Positions 1 through 8,991 are shown, counted from the stretch's first letter. The stretch: DNA of 64,000 nt from Micropruina sp. (GCA_016711205.1 JADJTM010000002.1:868001-932000); one strand, 5' to 3'. The notes: generated by a model not told the origin, from the letters alone. A program made the numbers and translations.

Positions 1-1434
1 CACCCGCAGCACCCGCGTCGCGAGCAGATCGTCCAGCAGTTGGGCGGCACCGGGCAGCTCGTCCGCTCCGCGTGGCCGGGACGCCGCCCGCAGCAGCTCG
101 AACGGTGCACCCAGCACGCACAGCACCGGGATCATCATGTTGATCGTCATGTGCACGAGCATGTGCCAGCTGAACGCAGCGGTGCTGTACTCCCACAGCC
201 CGCTGACCGCGAGGTAGCCGGTCAGTCCCATACCCGCCGCGAAGAAGATCGGCCGCGACACCGGCCACGCGTGGCCGAGCCGGCGCGCCCGCACCATGCC
301 GACCGCGTACAGGGCCAGCCCGGTGATCGTGATCACCGTCCACAGCAGGTTGGGCCGGCCCAGTCCGGCGACCCGGGCGAGGTTCGCCGGTTCGAGCACC
401 TCATAGCCCAGGTAGTTGATCTGAATCGACTGCGGCACCATGAACCGTGGCGGCGGCAGATGCTCGGCGGCGTTGAGGCTGGTGACGGCGATCACCAGCA
501 GCACCAGGTCGACCAGCGCCGTGACCAGTCTGAGCCGCACCGGACGGACCAGGGCCCGCAGCACCGCGACCGCCACCAGCAGGGCGAGGACGGCGAAGCC
601 GAACACCACCGGCATGCCGAACGCGACATCGAGCGGCGACACGCCGGCCAGCTGCTGCCAGGCCACCACCGCGTACCCGGCCGCCATCGCCACCAGCAGG
701 GGCCCCGTGCGCACGTAGCGGGCCAGGCCGGCCCGCGGGTCCACGCCGGCCGCCGCACCGGCCACCACCGCCACCGCAGCCGAACCGACCAGCACCGCCG
801 CCGCGCCGGCCAGCGTCATCGCATCGGTCGCGAAGTCGTGGTCGAGGCCCACCGTGACATTGCCGGTGACGGCCACGAAGAGCGTGCTGCCGGCACCGAG
901 CAGCCACAGCCCGATCAGCGCCCCGGGGCTTCGCACCCGAAGCGAGGCCAGCACCGTCGCCAACGCCACGAGGGCCGAGACCAGCCAGGCCAGGGCGCTG
1001 GGGGTGGTGGTGATGAACGTCCACCACGACGAGGGCACGAAAGCCACCCGCAAGGGCAACCCGAGCACGAAGGTGGGGTTGGCGAAGGTCATCACCAGTG
1101 CGGCGGCGAGCCAGAGCTGGGCGGCCCGCAACGTCCAATGGGTGAGGGTAGCCCGAGCTGCCTCGGTCGTGTCGGCCGAAGCCCCCCGAGGCACAAACGC
1201 GACCACCGCGGCCAGCAGACCGAGCGTGGCGGCCGCAGCCAGCCGCCCGGTCAATCCGGCGAGCAGCGACACCGCGCCGGTCAGCACCTCGGCGTTCGGA
1301 CGGCCCGGCAGTTCGGGTTGGGCGGCCAGCAGGCCGAGGTACGCGGCGCTCTGGGCGTAGGCCGCGAACACGGCCAGCCCGACGACCAACGGTGCGACCG
1401 GCCCGAGCCCACCGCCGCCCCGCGACTGCGACAT
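1..1434 (-). CDS. CopD/CtaG-type membrane protein (copper handling / cytochrome c oxidase assembly), 3' end outside window
   Basis: An ATG at 1434 opens 478 codons on the minus strand with no stop before the window edge, so the C-terminus is missing. The product is strongly hydrophobic with roughly ten or more membrane helices. The first ~300 residues resemble a CopD-like copper-resistance domain (GNVTVGLDHDF around residue 190). The last ~150 residues resemble the Caa3_CtaG family, with the SWHMLVHM motif after WEYSTAAF and then a proline-containing helix ending VLGAP. Known actinobacterial CopD-CtaG fusions help insert copper into cytochrome oxidase. A long Arg/His-rich open frame on the plus strand over the same DNA has no recognisable protein character. 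The start has a GGGGTGAG purine stretch upstream. Exact copper role is inference. Confidence 0.8.
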   Translation of the reverse strand, partial: MSQSRGGGGLGPVAPLVVGLAVFAAYAQSAAYLGLLAAQPELPGRPNAEVLTGAVSLLAGLTGRLAAAATLGLLAAVVAFVPRGASADTTEAARATLTHWTLRAAQLWLAAALVMTFANPTFVLGLPLRVAFVPSSWWTFITTTPSALAWLVSALVALATVLASLRVRSPGALIGLWLLGAGSTLFVAVTGNVTVGLDHDFATDAMTLAGAAAVLVGSAAVAVVAGAAAGVDPRAGLARYVRTGPLLVAMAAGYAVVAWQQLAGVSPLDVAFGMPVVFGFAVLALLVAVAVLRALVRPVRLRLVTALVDLVLLVIAVTSLNAAEHLPPPRFMVPQSIQINYLGYEVLEPANLARVAGLGRPNLLWTVITITGLALYAVGMVRARRLGHAWPVSRPIFFAAGMGLTGYLAVSGLWEYSTAAFSWHMLVHMTINMMIPVLCVLGAPFELLRAASRPRGADELPGAAQLLDDLLATRVLRV

Positions 1435-1485
1435 GGACCACTCACCCCGGCTCAGACGGACAATGAAGACTGTCGAGAGTGTAGT

Positions 1486-1533
1486 GGTGTGTCTCTCAGC
1501 TGGGCCGAGTGGTGGGTCATTGGTAGACACACC
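1486..1533. repeat. Inverted repeat in the divergent intergenic region
   Basis: A perfect 9-bp inverted repeat, GGTGTGTCT at 1486-1494 and AGACACACC at 1525-1533, lies between the divergent CopD/CtaG and cytidylate-kinase-like genes, with a 30-nt gap. It could be two half-sites of an operator or a cruciform. There is no further evidence. A -10-like TAGGGT at 1619-1624 probably serves the rightward gene. Confidence 0.35.
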
Positions 1534-1673
1534 CACGGTGGCGAGTCGGGCACGTCGCGGGGCGGCGTCCGGGTCGCGGCAGTCGGGCGGGACGGGTGCG
1601 GCGCAGGCCGGGCGGGCGTAGGGTCGAAGCAGAGCCAGATCCACTGAGCGTCGATGGCAAGGGGGCGAGCGCG

Positions 1674-2297
1674 ATGAGCCAGTCCATCGTGATCAACCGT
1701 GAGTTCGGCAGCGGGGGCCGTGAGATCGGTCGCCAGATCAGCCAGCGCACCGGCGCCGAGTTCTTCGACAGCCGCATCCTGCAGGACGCGGCCGCCAAGC
1801 GCGGACTGCCGGCCAACCAGCTGGCGGCCTTCGACGAGCGGCTGATGGCCGGACAGTTTCTGAACCTGTCGATCACCGGGTTCACCGACCCCGAGATGAC
1901 CACCCTGCCGTACCGCATGTTCTCGGCCATCGCCGAGGTGATCACGCAAGCGGCTGAGACGCGTCCGGCCGTGTTCATCGGACGCTGCGCGGACGTCATC
2001 CTGCGCGAGGCCAAGCTGCCGGTGCGTTCGGTGTTCATCTACAGCACCGACCAGGCGGCCAAGATCGAGCGGGCGGTGCAGATCGACGGCGTGGCGCGCA
2101 AAGAGGCCGAAAAGCACATCGCCCGCATGGACCGGGCCCGCAGCCGATATCAGTCGTTCTTCACCGGCACCCGGTTCGGCGACCACCGCGAGTACGACCT
2201 GTGCCTGAACAGCGCGCGGCTGGGCTTTCAGGGCTGCGCCGACGCCATCATCGCCACCTTGGACGAGCCGGCGAACGGCGGTACGCCCGGTCGCTGA
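1674..2297 (+). CDS. Cytidylate kinase-like family protein
   Basis: The 207-residue product matches the cytidylate-kinase-like (Cytidylate_kin_2, PF13189) family. It opens with VINREFGSGGREIGRQIS, a P-loop-like glycine-rich nucleotide-binding motif, followed by FFDSRIL and the central VFIGRCADVIL strand-helix segment typical of the group. Arg-rich helices near DRARSRYQSFFTG resemble the lid of NMP kinases. The ATG at 1674 is chosen because homology begins right there and a purine-rich AAGGGGG lies upstream; an in-frame ATG at 1596 would add an Arg-rich tail without family character. Substrate is unknown; these proteins are often annotated as kinases without direct evidence. It stands alone, divergent from the CtaG-like gene. 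Confidence 0.85.
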   Translation: MSQSIVINREFGSGGREIGRQISQRTGAEFFDSRILQDAAAKRGLPANQLAAFDERLMAGQFLNLSITGFTDPEMTTLPYRMFSAIAEVITQAAETRPAVFIGRCADVILREAKLPVRSVFIYSTDQAAKIERAVQIDGVARKEAEKHIARMDRARSRYQSFFTGTRFGDHREYDLCLNSARLGFQGCADAIIATLDEPANGGTPGR

Positions 2298-2352
2298 GCC
2301 GACCGGGCGGCACCGGCGCCCCAAGGATGCGTTGCCGACGGGTGAGCCGGAC

Positions 2353-2580
2353 TCAGTCCTGCGGACCCGGGTCGCCGATCGCCTGTTGCGTGTCGACCTC
2401 GTCGCTCGGGTCGGCCGTGGGGCCGGGATTGCCGATCGACTTCGGCTGGTCGTACTCGTCGGCGGGGTTCGGCGTCGAGCCCGGGTTGCCGACCGACGTG
2501 GGCTGGTCGTACTCTTCCGAGCCGCTGGCCGGGCCGGGGTTGCCGACCGCGGCCGGCGGATTCTGGTTCTCTTGCGACAT
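2353..2580 (-). CDS. Small disordered protein with four GNPGP-type repeats
   Basis: This 75-residue acidic, Pro/Gly/Asn-rich protein consists of four imperfect repeats of about 16-18 residues, each carrying a (V/I)GNPGP or IGDPGP core followed by an acidic EYDQP or DEVDTQ segment. No membrane helix, signal peptide or catalytic motif is present, so it is probably intrinsically disordered and cytosolic. The start is well supported by a near-perfect Shine-Dalgarno (CCAGGAGGCAGCC then ATG). A TACTAATCT stretch ~55 nt upstream may hold a -10 element. The family is not recognised. It could be a stress or surface-associated repeat peptide; no function can be assigned. Confidence 0.7.
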   Translation of the reverse strand: MSQENQNPPAAVGNPGPASGSEEYDQPTSVGNPGSTPNPADEYDQPKSIGNPGPTADPSDEVDTQQAIGDPGPQD

Positions 2581-2674
2581 GGCTGCCTCCTGGCGTCACT
2601 GCCCGGTCGGCCTGGACCGGTGCTGAGTCCGAGATTAGTACCGCGACCACCGGCAGCGCCGATCGCCCCGGGCT

Positions 2675-2726
2675 CAGCAGACTCAGGGGCGGCCCAGCAG
2701 ACTCAGGGGCGCAGCAGACTCAGGGA
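2675..2726. repeat. Three tandem copies of CAGCAGACTCAGGG at the dehydrogenase 3' end
   Basis: Copies start at 2675, 2695 and 2712, spaced 20 and 17 nt. On the minus strand the third copy contains the stop codon and last codons of the alcohol dehydrogenase (CCCTGAGTCTGCTG), so the terminal segment has been duplicated downstream of its own stop. Replication slippage is a likely cause. Confidence 0.6.
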
Positions 2727-3733
2727 CGGAGCAGCACCTTGATGGCGCGCCGCTCGTCCATCGCGGCGTAGGCCTCGGCCACCTGCGCCAGCGGCAACTC
2801 GAGGTCGAAGACCCGTCCGGGATCGATGCGGCGGGCCAGCACCAGCTCGAGCAGGTGCGGCAGGTACGCGCGCACGTTGGCGGTACCCCCCTTGATGCCG
2901 ACGTTGCGCCAGAACAGCTCGTTGACCGGCAGGTCGCCGTGCGGCACGCCGACCAGGCCGATGTTGCCACCATCGCGGACGCTGCCCACCGCCTGCATCC
3001 GCGCACCCTCGGTGCCGACGCACTCCAGCACGCAGTCGGCGCCGATGCCGTCGGTCAGCTGCCTGACCGCGGCGCTGCCGGCCTCGTCCCGTTCGGCCAC
3101 CACGTGCGTCGCCCCGAACTCGCGGGCCAGGGCGGTGCGGTCGTCGTGCCTGCTCATCGCGATCACGACCGGCGCACCCAGCTGGACGGCGGCCAACACG
3201 GCCGAGAGCCCGACCGCGCCGTCGCCCACGACCGCGACGCTGGTGTCGGGTCCGACGCCGGCGCTGAGCGCCGCGTGCCAGCCGGTGCACATCACGTCCG
3301 AGAGGGCCAGGATGCCGGGCACCAGATCGTCCGCGGGAAGGCCGGGGGTGGCGAGCAGGGTGCCGTCCGCCTGGGGAACGCGGATGCGCTCGGCCTGGGC
3401 GCCGTCGTAGTGGTCGCCGTGCAGGCAGTTGGCCGTCGCACCCTTGCGGCACAGGCCGCAGGTGTTGTCGCTGGGGTTGAAGCCGCCGACCACGAAGTCG
3501 CCCGGCCGCACCGTGGTGACCGCGTCACCGACCTGCTCGACGACGCCGCAGAACTCGTGGCCGATCGGCGCCGGCTGCTTAACCGGGGCGATGCCGCGGT
3601 AGCGCCACAGGTCAGAGCCGCACACGCAGGTGGCGACGGTGCGCACCACGGCGTCGGTCGGTTTGATGATGGTGGGATCGGCGCGCTTCTCGTAGCGGAC
3701 GTCCCCGGGTGCATGAATCACTGCTCCGAACAT
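2720..3733 (-). CDS. Zinc-dependent alcohol dehydrogenase (MDR family)
   Basis: The 337-residue medium-chain dehydrogenase/reductase has a GroES-like N-terminus with the catalytic-zinc CVCGSDLWRYRG and GHEFCGVVEQVG motifs, a cysteine loop (NTCGLCRKGATANC) for the structural zinc and a Rossmann domain (VAVVGDGAVGLSAVLAAVQLGA around residue 170). It should oxidise an alcohol or polyol, or reduce an aldehyde, with NAD(P). The family is broad and the sequence does not reveal the substrate; many actinobacterial relatives are annotated IMP/formaldehyde/threonine-dehydrogenase-like. The ATG at 3733 follows GGAGTGGAG. It is a single gene with its own 3' tandem repeat. Length is normal for the family. 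Confidence 0.88.
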   Translation of the reverse strand: MFGAVIHAPGDVRYEKRADPTIIKPTDAVVRTVATCVCGSDLWRYRGIAPVKQPAPIGHEFCGVVEQVGDAVTTVRPGDFVVGGFNPSDNTCGLCRKGATANCLHGDHYDGAQAERIRVPQADGTLLATPGLPADDLVPGILALSDVMCTGWHAALSAGVGPDTSVAVVGDGAVGLSAVLAAVQLGAPVVIAMSRHDDRTALAREFGATHVVAERDEAGSAAVRQLTDGIGADCVLECVGTEGARMQAVGSVRDGGNIGLVGVPHGDLPVNELFWRNVGIKGGTANVRAYLPHLLELVLARRIDPGRVFDLELPLAQVAEAYAAMDERRAIKVLLRP

Positions 3734-3822
3734 GACTCCACTCCATCACGTCGCCGCACACTTTGGGCAGGTACTGCGGGTGCCTCCTTGATGCAGGGCG
3801 ACCCAGAGGGCTGCGCGTTCGC

Positions 3823-4782
3823 TCAGCTCGACGGTTCCAGAATGCTCTCGACGGTGTCGATCACGTTGCCGGCGTAGCTTCGTCCGTCGGGAAGGGTGGA
3901 GTCGTAGTCGAAGTAGTGCTGCTTGACGTTGTGGCGGTACGGGCCCAGCTCGACCATGGTGATCTTGCCCTCGCTCAGCGCCACGTTCCACGGCGACGCC
4001 TTCGCGATCGGCCAGCGGCCCGCGAACATCACCTTGCCGGAGGCCTGCAGCGGATCCTTGGTTCCGTACAGGTGCCACAGATGCTCGATCCGGGCCAGCG
4101 CGATGTCGTCCGACAGCATGCCGCCCAGCGACAGCACCGAGACCCGCAATCCCAGGGCCTGCAGGTACCAGGCTGCACCGAGGGCGATCTGACCGCCGCC
4201 GCTCCAGCCGAACAGCACCACCTCGTCCGGGCTGCCGGGTCGATGGCCGTGCCGCACCAGCGACTTGTGGATCTCGCGGGCGGTGCCCAGGTTGTAGGTG
4301 GGGCCGTAGCGACGATCGGCGCAGACGAACAGCTGCGCGACGTTGCGCAGGTTGATCAGCACAGCCAGGGCGGCGTTGGGGTTCTTCATCCGAACCCTGT
4401 CGAGCCAGCGCCACAGCCGGCCCAGGAAGCGTTCGGCGGTCAGCCCCCGGTTGTCGACGGCGTAGGGAAAGACGTCGTCGAGCACGGTGAACCGCTCGAG
4501 CCGGTCATGCAGATCCTGGACGAACGGCACCTCCTCCTGCGGCACGTCGCTGGCGCCGATGGCGCCGATGCCCGACAGGTACACCAGGTACTTGCGGGGG
4601 GCGGAGTCCTCGCTCGGGTCGGCCTCGGCAGCATCGGCGAGCTCACGCAGCTCGGACGGCTCCGTACCGGCCTCGATCTGTTCGGCGCCCTGCGTGGCCC
4701 ACCAGCGCAACGACTCCAGCGGGGCCAGCACCAGCGCGGCCACCAGCAAGGCCAGCAGCAGAATGAACAGGTCGCCGATCAT
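3823..4782 (-). CDS. Membrane-anchored alpha/beta-hydrolase-like protein
   Basis: The 319-residue protein starts with one N-terminal membrane helix (ILLLALLVAALVLA), then an acidic linker and a globular domain. The nucleophile elbow GWSGGGQ (G-x-S-x-G) at about residue 195 and downstream strand-helix segments indicate an alpha/beta-hydrolase fold. A candidate histidine lies in GPYRHNVKQHYFDYD near the C-terminus. Substrate is unknown. The start at 4782 overlaps the stop of the preceding membrane-protein gene by 4 nt (ATGA), so the two genes form a translationally coupled operon. A longer reading of the same frame upstream overlaps that gene and is not credible. Confidence 0.75.
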   Translation of the reverse strand: MIGDLFILLLALLVAALVLAPLESLRWWATQGAEQIEAGTEPSELRELADAAEADPSEDSAPRKYLVYLSGIGAIGASDVPQEEVPFVQDLHDRLERFTVLDDVFPYAVDNRGLTAERFLGRLWRWLDRVRMKNPNAALAVLINLRNVAQLFVCADRRYGPTYNLGTAREIHKSLVRHGHRPGSPDEVVLFGWSGGGQIALGAAWYLQALGLRVSVLSLGGMLSDDIALARIEHLWHLYGTKDPLQASGKVMFAGRWPIAKASPWNVALSEGKITMVELGPYRHNVKQHYFDYDSTLPDGRSYAGNVIDTVESILEPSS

Positions 4783-5435
4783 GGCTGCACCTCGTTGGTG
4801 ACCAGCGGACGTCCGTTCAGCACGTCCGCCCCGGACACCCAGAACGGACGGCCGGCCACCCGCTCGAACAGCTGCGACAGGGCCTTCGAGATCCATGGCG
4901 AGACGATCAGTGAGACCAGGTGCATCACCACCCACGAGACGCCGACCAGGGCCAGGGCCGGCCAGCGTCCGAAGCCGAAGGTGGTGGCCGTCACCGCCCA
5001 GAGGCAGACCGCACTCCAGGCCGACAGAAACCGCCCGATCGCGGTGCCCAGGTAGGGGATCAGCACCAGGAAGCCCCAGATCTGCGGTGCGGTGGCAACC
5101 AGCACGCCGGTCAGCACGGTGAGGTAGGGCACCGGTTGTCCGCCCAACCAGGAGCCGAGGCCCCACAACACGACGGATTCCAGCACGTGCAACAGCACCA
5201 GCCACACCGCGCTGACCAGTAGGCCCATCGCGAAGCGCCAGCCGGTGATGCGGTTGAGCAGCAGCACCACCGCGTGGCCGAACATCACCGAGATGCCGGC
5301 CAGCAGCGCCACCCCGGCCGTCAGGGCGATCGAGTACGGCTGATCACGCACCCAGGTCAAGGCCGCCGGGTCGAGGCGGTAGGTGCGGGCGATGAGTTCG
5401 AACAGCCTGTCGAAGTAGGGCCCCACGTAGTACAC
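4779..5435 (-). CDS. Polytopic membrane protein of unknown function, leaderless
   Basis: The 218-residue product has about five hydrophobic helices (for example SIALTAGVALLAGISVMFGH, PYLTVLTGVLVATAPQIWGF) and short loops, a topology reminiscent of Yip1-like proteins, but no diagnostic motif was recognised. The GTG start at 5435 lies 6 nt after a TAGCAT hexamer on the minus strand, pointing to a leaderless mRNA. It is coupled by an ATGA overlap to the downstream membrane-anchored hydrolase, so the pair probably act together at the membrane. Confidence 0.72.
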   Translation of the reverse strand: MYYVGPYFDRLFELIARTYRLDPAALTWVRDQPYSIALTAGVALLAGISVMFGHAVVLLLNRITGWRFAMGLLVSAVWLVLLHVLESVVLWGLGSWLGGQPVPYLTVLTGVLVATAPQIWGFLVLIPYLGTAIGRFLSAWSAVCLWAVTATTFGFGRWPALALVGVSWVVMHLVSLIVSPWISKALSQLFERVAGRPFWVSGADVLNGRPLVTNEVQP

Positions 5436-5580
5436 GCGAGAATGCTAACGGTCGCCGCGTCGTAACAGGCCGACCATGGTCGTCAGTCGCCCAGGTCGGT
5501 GCCGACCGTGCGGGCGGCTCGCTGCGCCCCGGGCGTCCAGGCCGTTCTTCACCCGGCCGTCCTTGTGGTGCGCGTGCTGG

Positions 5581-6432
5581 TCAGGGCCTCGGCACGTGGT
5601 CGAGGCCGATGTCGAGCACCCGGGCGCTGTGGGTCAGCCAGCCGACGCTGATCAGGTCGACCCCGGCCTCGGCGATCGGTACGGCGGTCGCGGGCGTGAT
5701 GCGTCCGGACGCCTCGGTGACCATGCGTCCCGCCACCAGCGCGACGGCCTCGCGCAGTTCGTCGGGAGACATGTTGTCGAGCAGCACCACGTCGGCGCCC
5801 ACCGCGAGCAGCTCGGCGAGCATCGCCAGCGAGTCGACCTCGACCTCGATCTTCACCAGGTGACCGGCGTGGGCGCGGGCCGCTGCGACCGCCGGACGGA
5901 TGCCGCCCGCGACCGCGATGTGGTTGTCCTTGATCAGCACCGCGTCGTCGAGACCGAACCGGTGGTTGACGCCGCCGCCGCAGCGCACCGCGTACTTCTG
6001 CAGCGCCCGCAGGCCGGGAATCGTCTTGCGGGTGTCGGCGACCCTGGCCTTGGTGTGCGCGATCGCATCGGCGATGGTGGCGGTGCCGGTGGCGACACCC
6101 GAGAGGTGGCCGAGAAAGTTCAGCGCCACCCGTTCGCCGGTCAGCAGTCCGCGGGCGGGACCGGACGCCGTGGCGATCACGCCGCCCGGCGCGACCCGCG
6201 AGCCGTCCGGCAGATGCACCTCGACGCTGATGGCGGTGTCGACCAGCTGCCAGGCGAGCAGCGCCAACGGCAGCCCGGCGATCACGCCCGGTTCGCGCGC
6301 GGCCAGCTGCACGGTGGCCTGCGCGCCGGCGGCGATGATGCTGTCGGTGGTGAGGTCACCGGCCCGGCCCAGATCCTCGAGCAGAGCGGCCCGGACGATG
6401 GGTTCGATCACCAGGTTCGGCAGGCTTCTCAT
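5581..6432 (-). CDS. nadC: Nicotinate-nucleotide pyrophosphorylase (quinolinate phosphoribosyltransferase)
   Basis: The 283-residue protein is NadC: it converts quinolinate and PRPP to nicotinate mononucleotide, CO2 and PPi, the last step of the de novo branch encoded here. Visible landmarks are LLEDLGRAGDLTTDSI at the N-terminus, the TRKTIPGLRALQKYAVRCGGG active-site region, HRFGLDDAVLIKDNH, and VEVDSLAMLAELLAVGADVVLLDNM. Length is normal. The start overlaps the nadB stop by 4 nt (ATGA), so translation is coupled. It is the third gene of nadA-nadB-nadC. Confidence 0.97.
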   Translation of the reverse strand: MRSLPNLVIEPIVRAALLEDLGRAGDLTTDSIIAAGAQATVQLAAREPGVIAGLPLALLAWQLVDTAISVEVHLPDGSRVAPGGVIATASGPARGLLTGERVALNFLGHLSGVATGTATIADAIAHTKARVADTRKTIPGLRALQKYAVRCGGGVNHRFGLDDAVLIKDNHIAVAGGIRPAVAAARAHAGHLVKIEVEVDSLAMLAELLAVGADVVLLDNMSPDELREAVALVAGRMVTEASGRITPATAVPIAEAGVDLISVGWLTHSARVLDIGLDHVPRP

Positions 6433-7973
6433 GCCGCTCCCACCAGGTCGGGCGCGACCGGTCCGGTGAGTTCGGGCAGGTCGGCGAGGCAGAGCAGGGT
6501 GTGCCGCGGTTCGTCCATGGCCGGATGATCGGTGCGGCTGTGCGCCCCGCGCGATTCGGTGCGGCGCAGCGCGGCGAGGGCGACCAGGTAGCCGACCAGC
6601 CCGGTGTCGTCGCTCAGGTGGGGACGAAGCTCGTTCAGGGTGCGCTGCAGGCCGTCGGCGTCGCGCAGCACACCGACGCCGGCGGTGACCAGCCGACGGA
6701 TCCGATCCACCTTCGGGTCGGGCGCGGCCCAGCCGTCACGCGTCCCGTGCCGGCCGGACGCCGCGTGCCGGGCCGGTCCGGCGTCGTCCCCGTGTTGGGT
6801 GGCGGCCAGCCCGCGGGCCACCCAACGTCCGCAGACCACCGCTTCGAGCAGCGAGTTGGACGCCAGCCGGTTCGCCCCGTGCAGGCCGGTCGAGGCGACC
6901 TCGCCGGCGGCGAACAGGCCGGGGACGGTGCTGCGTCCGGCCAGATCCACCGCCACGCCGCCCATGTGGTAGTGCGCGGCGGGCCGGACCGGCAGCAGGT
7001 CCTTCGTGGGGTCGAGGCCGGCCGCGTGTGCCGTAGCGGCGATGGACGGGAACAGCTGGCCGAACCGTGCGCCCGGCGCGGCGCGCGCGTCGAGAAACAC
7101 CCGGTGGCCGGCCTGCAGCTGCGCCCACTCGGCCCGGCTGACCACGTCGCGGGCCGACAACGGGTCGGCCAGCACCCACTCGCCCCGTTCGTTGACGATG
7201 ATCGCACCCTCGCCCCGCACCGCCTCGCTGACCAGCGGCATCGGGTCGATGGCGACGTCCAGCGCCGTGGGGTGGAACTGCACCATCTCGAGATCGCGGA
7301 GCACAGCACCGGCCCGGAACGCCAGTGCCAGGCCCTGGCCGCGCGAGCTGAGCGGGTTCGTGGTGTGGCTGTACAGGCCGCCGATGCCGCCGGTGGTCAG
7401 CACCACGGCGTCGGTGCGCAACAGCACCGGGCCGTCGGGGGTGTCGGCCTCGACACCGAGTACCCGTCCGTGCTCGACCACGATGCTGGTCGCAGGGCTG
7501 TGGTCCCACAGCGCGATGGACGGCAGCGTGCGCGCCTTGTCGACCACCGTGCGGAGCAGTTCGGCGCCGGTGCCGTCGCCGCCGGCGTGCACGATGCGCC
7601 GGCGTCCGTGGGCGCCTTCGAGGCCCAGCCCGAGCGAGCCGTCGGCGCCGCGGTCCCAGCGGGTGCCCTGCCGGGCCAGCCACTCGATCGCCTCGGGCCC
7701 GGCGGCCGTGATGGCGCGGACGACGTCCGGCTCGCACAGCCCGGCCCCGGCGGCCAGGGTTTCGGCGGCGTGTTCGGCGGGGGAGTCGTCCGGCCCGACC
7801 GCGGCGGCGACGCCACCTTGCGCCCAGCCGGTGGACGTGCCGGTGCTGAGCGCGCCGGCCGACAGCACGACGCAGGGGGCGGGGGCCAGTTCGATGGCGC
7901 AGCTGAGCCCGGCGAGGCCGCCGCCGACGATCACCGGACCGCCGGCGACGACCTCGATGCGCGCGCCGCTCAT
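6429..7973 (-). CDS. nadB: L-aspartate oxidase
   Basis: The 514-residue flavoprotein oxidises L-aspartate to iminoaspartate, the substrate of NadA. The N-terminal FAD-binding motif (VIVGGGLAGLSCAIEL) lies at residues ~14-30, with TSTGWAQGGVAAAVG following. VQFHPTAL, REDxV-like GEGAIIVNERG and HYHMGGVAVDLAGR are characteristic of the fumarate reductase/aspartate oxidase flavoprotein family. The C-terminal helical domain is present. The ATG at 7973 overlaps the nadA stop by 4 nt; upstream in-frame sequence belongs to nadA on the same strand in another frame. The 3' end overlaps nadC by 4 nt. Confidence 0.96.
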   Translation of the reverse strand: MSGARIEVVAGGPVIVGGGLAGLSCAIELAPAPCVVLSAGALSTGTSTGWAQGGVAAAVGPDDSPAEHAAETLAAGAGLCEPDVVRAITAAGPEAIEWLARQGTRWDRGADGSLGLGLEGAHGRRRIVHAGGDGTGAELLRTVVDKARTLPSIALWDHSPATSIVVEHGRVLGVEADTPDGPVLLRTDAVVLTTGGIGGLYSHTTNPLSSRGQGLALAFRAGAVLRDLEMVQFHPTALDVAIDPMPLVSEAVRGEGAIIVNERGEWVLADPLSARDVVSRAEWAQLQAGHRVFLDARAAPGARFGQLFPSIAATAHAAGLDPTKDLLPVRPAAHYHMGGVAVDLAGRSTVPGLFAAGEVASTGLHGANRLASNSLLEAVVCGRWVARGLAATQHGDDAGPARHAASGRHGTRDGWAAPDPKVDRIRRLVTAGVGVLRDADGLQRTLNELRPHLSDDTGLVGYLVALAALRRTESRGAHSRTDHPAMDEPRHTLLCLADLPELTGPVAPDLVGAA

Positions 7974-8962
7974 TTCGGCGGCGCTCCGACGGCGAGCATG
8001 CGCTCCACGGCCGCCCGCGCGCGCTCGGCGAGCTCGGCGTCCACGGTGACCTCGTTGGTCATCGTCTCCAGGGCGTGCCGAATGCTGGCCATCGTGTTGC
8101 GCTGCATGTGCGGGCACAGGTTGCAGGGCCGGACGAAGTCGACGTCGGGGTACAGCTGGGCCACGTTGTCGCTCATCGAGCACTCGGTGATCAGTGCGAC
8201 GCGGGTGGGCCGGCGCTCGGCGACGAAGTTGATCATCTGTGCGGTCGAGCCGGCGTAGTCGGCCACGTCCACCACCTCGGGCGGGCACTCGGGGTGCGCC
8301 AACACGGTGACGTCACCGGCGTAGTCGGCGCGGAGTTGCCGGATGTCGTTCGGGGTGAATCGTTCGTGCACCTCACACGCGCCGGGGTGGGTGATCACCT
8401 TCACCCCGGTCTGCCGGGCGATGTTCGCGGCGAGGAACTGGTCGGGAATCATGATCACCTCGGGCACGCCCAGGCTCTCGATCACCTGCACCGCATTGCC
8501 CGAGGTGCAGCAGATGTCGCTTTCGGCCTTCACCGCGGCCGAGGTGTTGACGTAGGTGACCACCGGCACGCCGGGGTGCAGCCGACGCAGTTCACGCACG
8601 TCCGCAGCCGTGATCGACTCGGCCAGCGAGCAGCCCGAGCGCAGGTCGGGGATGAGCACGGTCTTGGCCGGGTTGAGCAGCTTGGCGGTCTCGGCCATGA
8701 AGTGCACGCCGGCCAGCACGATCACGTCCGCCTCGACGGTCATCGCCTCGCGGGCCAACGCGAGCGAGTCGCCGACGATGTCGGAGATGCCGTGAAAGAT
8801 CTCGGGGCGCATGTAGTTGTGCGCCAGGATCACGGCGTTGCGCTCGGTCTTCAGCCGCAGGATCGCGTTCACGTCGTCGGCCATGGTGGCCCACTCGACG
8901 GCGGGAACGACATGTTCGACCCGCCGGTACAGGTCCGCGGCGCCGATCAGGGTGCTGGTCAT
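7970..8962 (-). CDS. nadA: Quinolinate synthase A
   Basis: The 330-residue iron-sulfur enzyme condenses iminoaspartate with dihydroxyacetone phosphate to quinolinate. Family motifs include VILAHNYMRPEI, GVHFMAETAKLLNP, PDLRSGCSLAES, SDICCTSGNAV and the C-terminal CNLCPHMQRNTM. The cysteines in GCSL, CCTS and CNLC supply the 4Fe-4S cluster ligands. The ATG at 8962 follows GAGGAGG. It is the first gene of the nad operon, expressed from the promoter at 8992-9020. Regulation by the nearby NrtR is likely from established NrtR biology, but no operator was recognised. Confidence 0.97.
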   Translation of the reverse strand: MTSTLIGAADLYRRVEHVVPAVEWATMADDVNAILRLKTERNAVILAHNYMRPEIFHGISDIVGDSLALAREAMTVEADVIVLAGVHFMAETAKLLNPAKTVLIPDLRSGCSLAESITAADVRELRRLHPGVPVVTYVNTSAAVKAESDICCTSGNAVQVIESLGVPEVIMIPDQFLAANIARQTGVKVITHPGACEVHERFTPNDIRQLRADYAGDVTVLAHPECPPEVVDVADYAGSTAQMINFVAERRPTRVALITECSMSDNVAQLYPDVDFVRPCNLCPHMQRNTMASIRHALETMTNEVTVDAELAERARAAVERMLAVGAPPK

Positions 8963-8991
8963 CGGGGTTCCTCCTCGCTCGAAGCCCTCTT

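Noticed and set aside
40..1647. Long plus-strand open frame at the window start
   Set aside because: Arg/His/Gln-rich with no protein character; the minus-strand frame from 1434 encodes a clear CopD/CtaG membrane protein.
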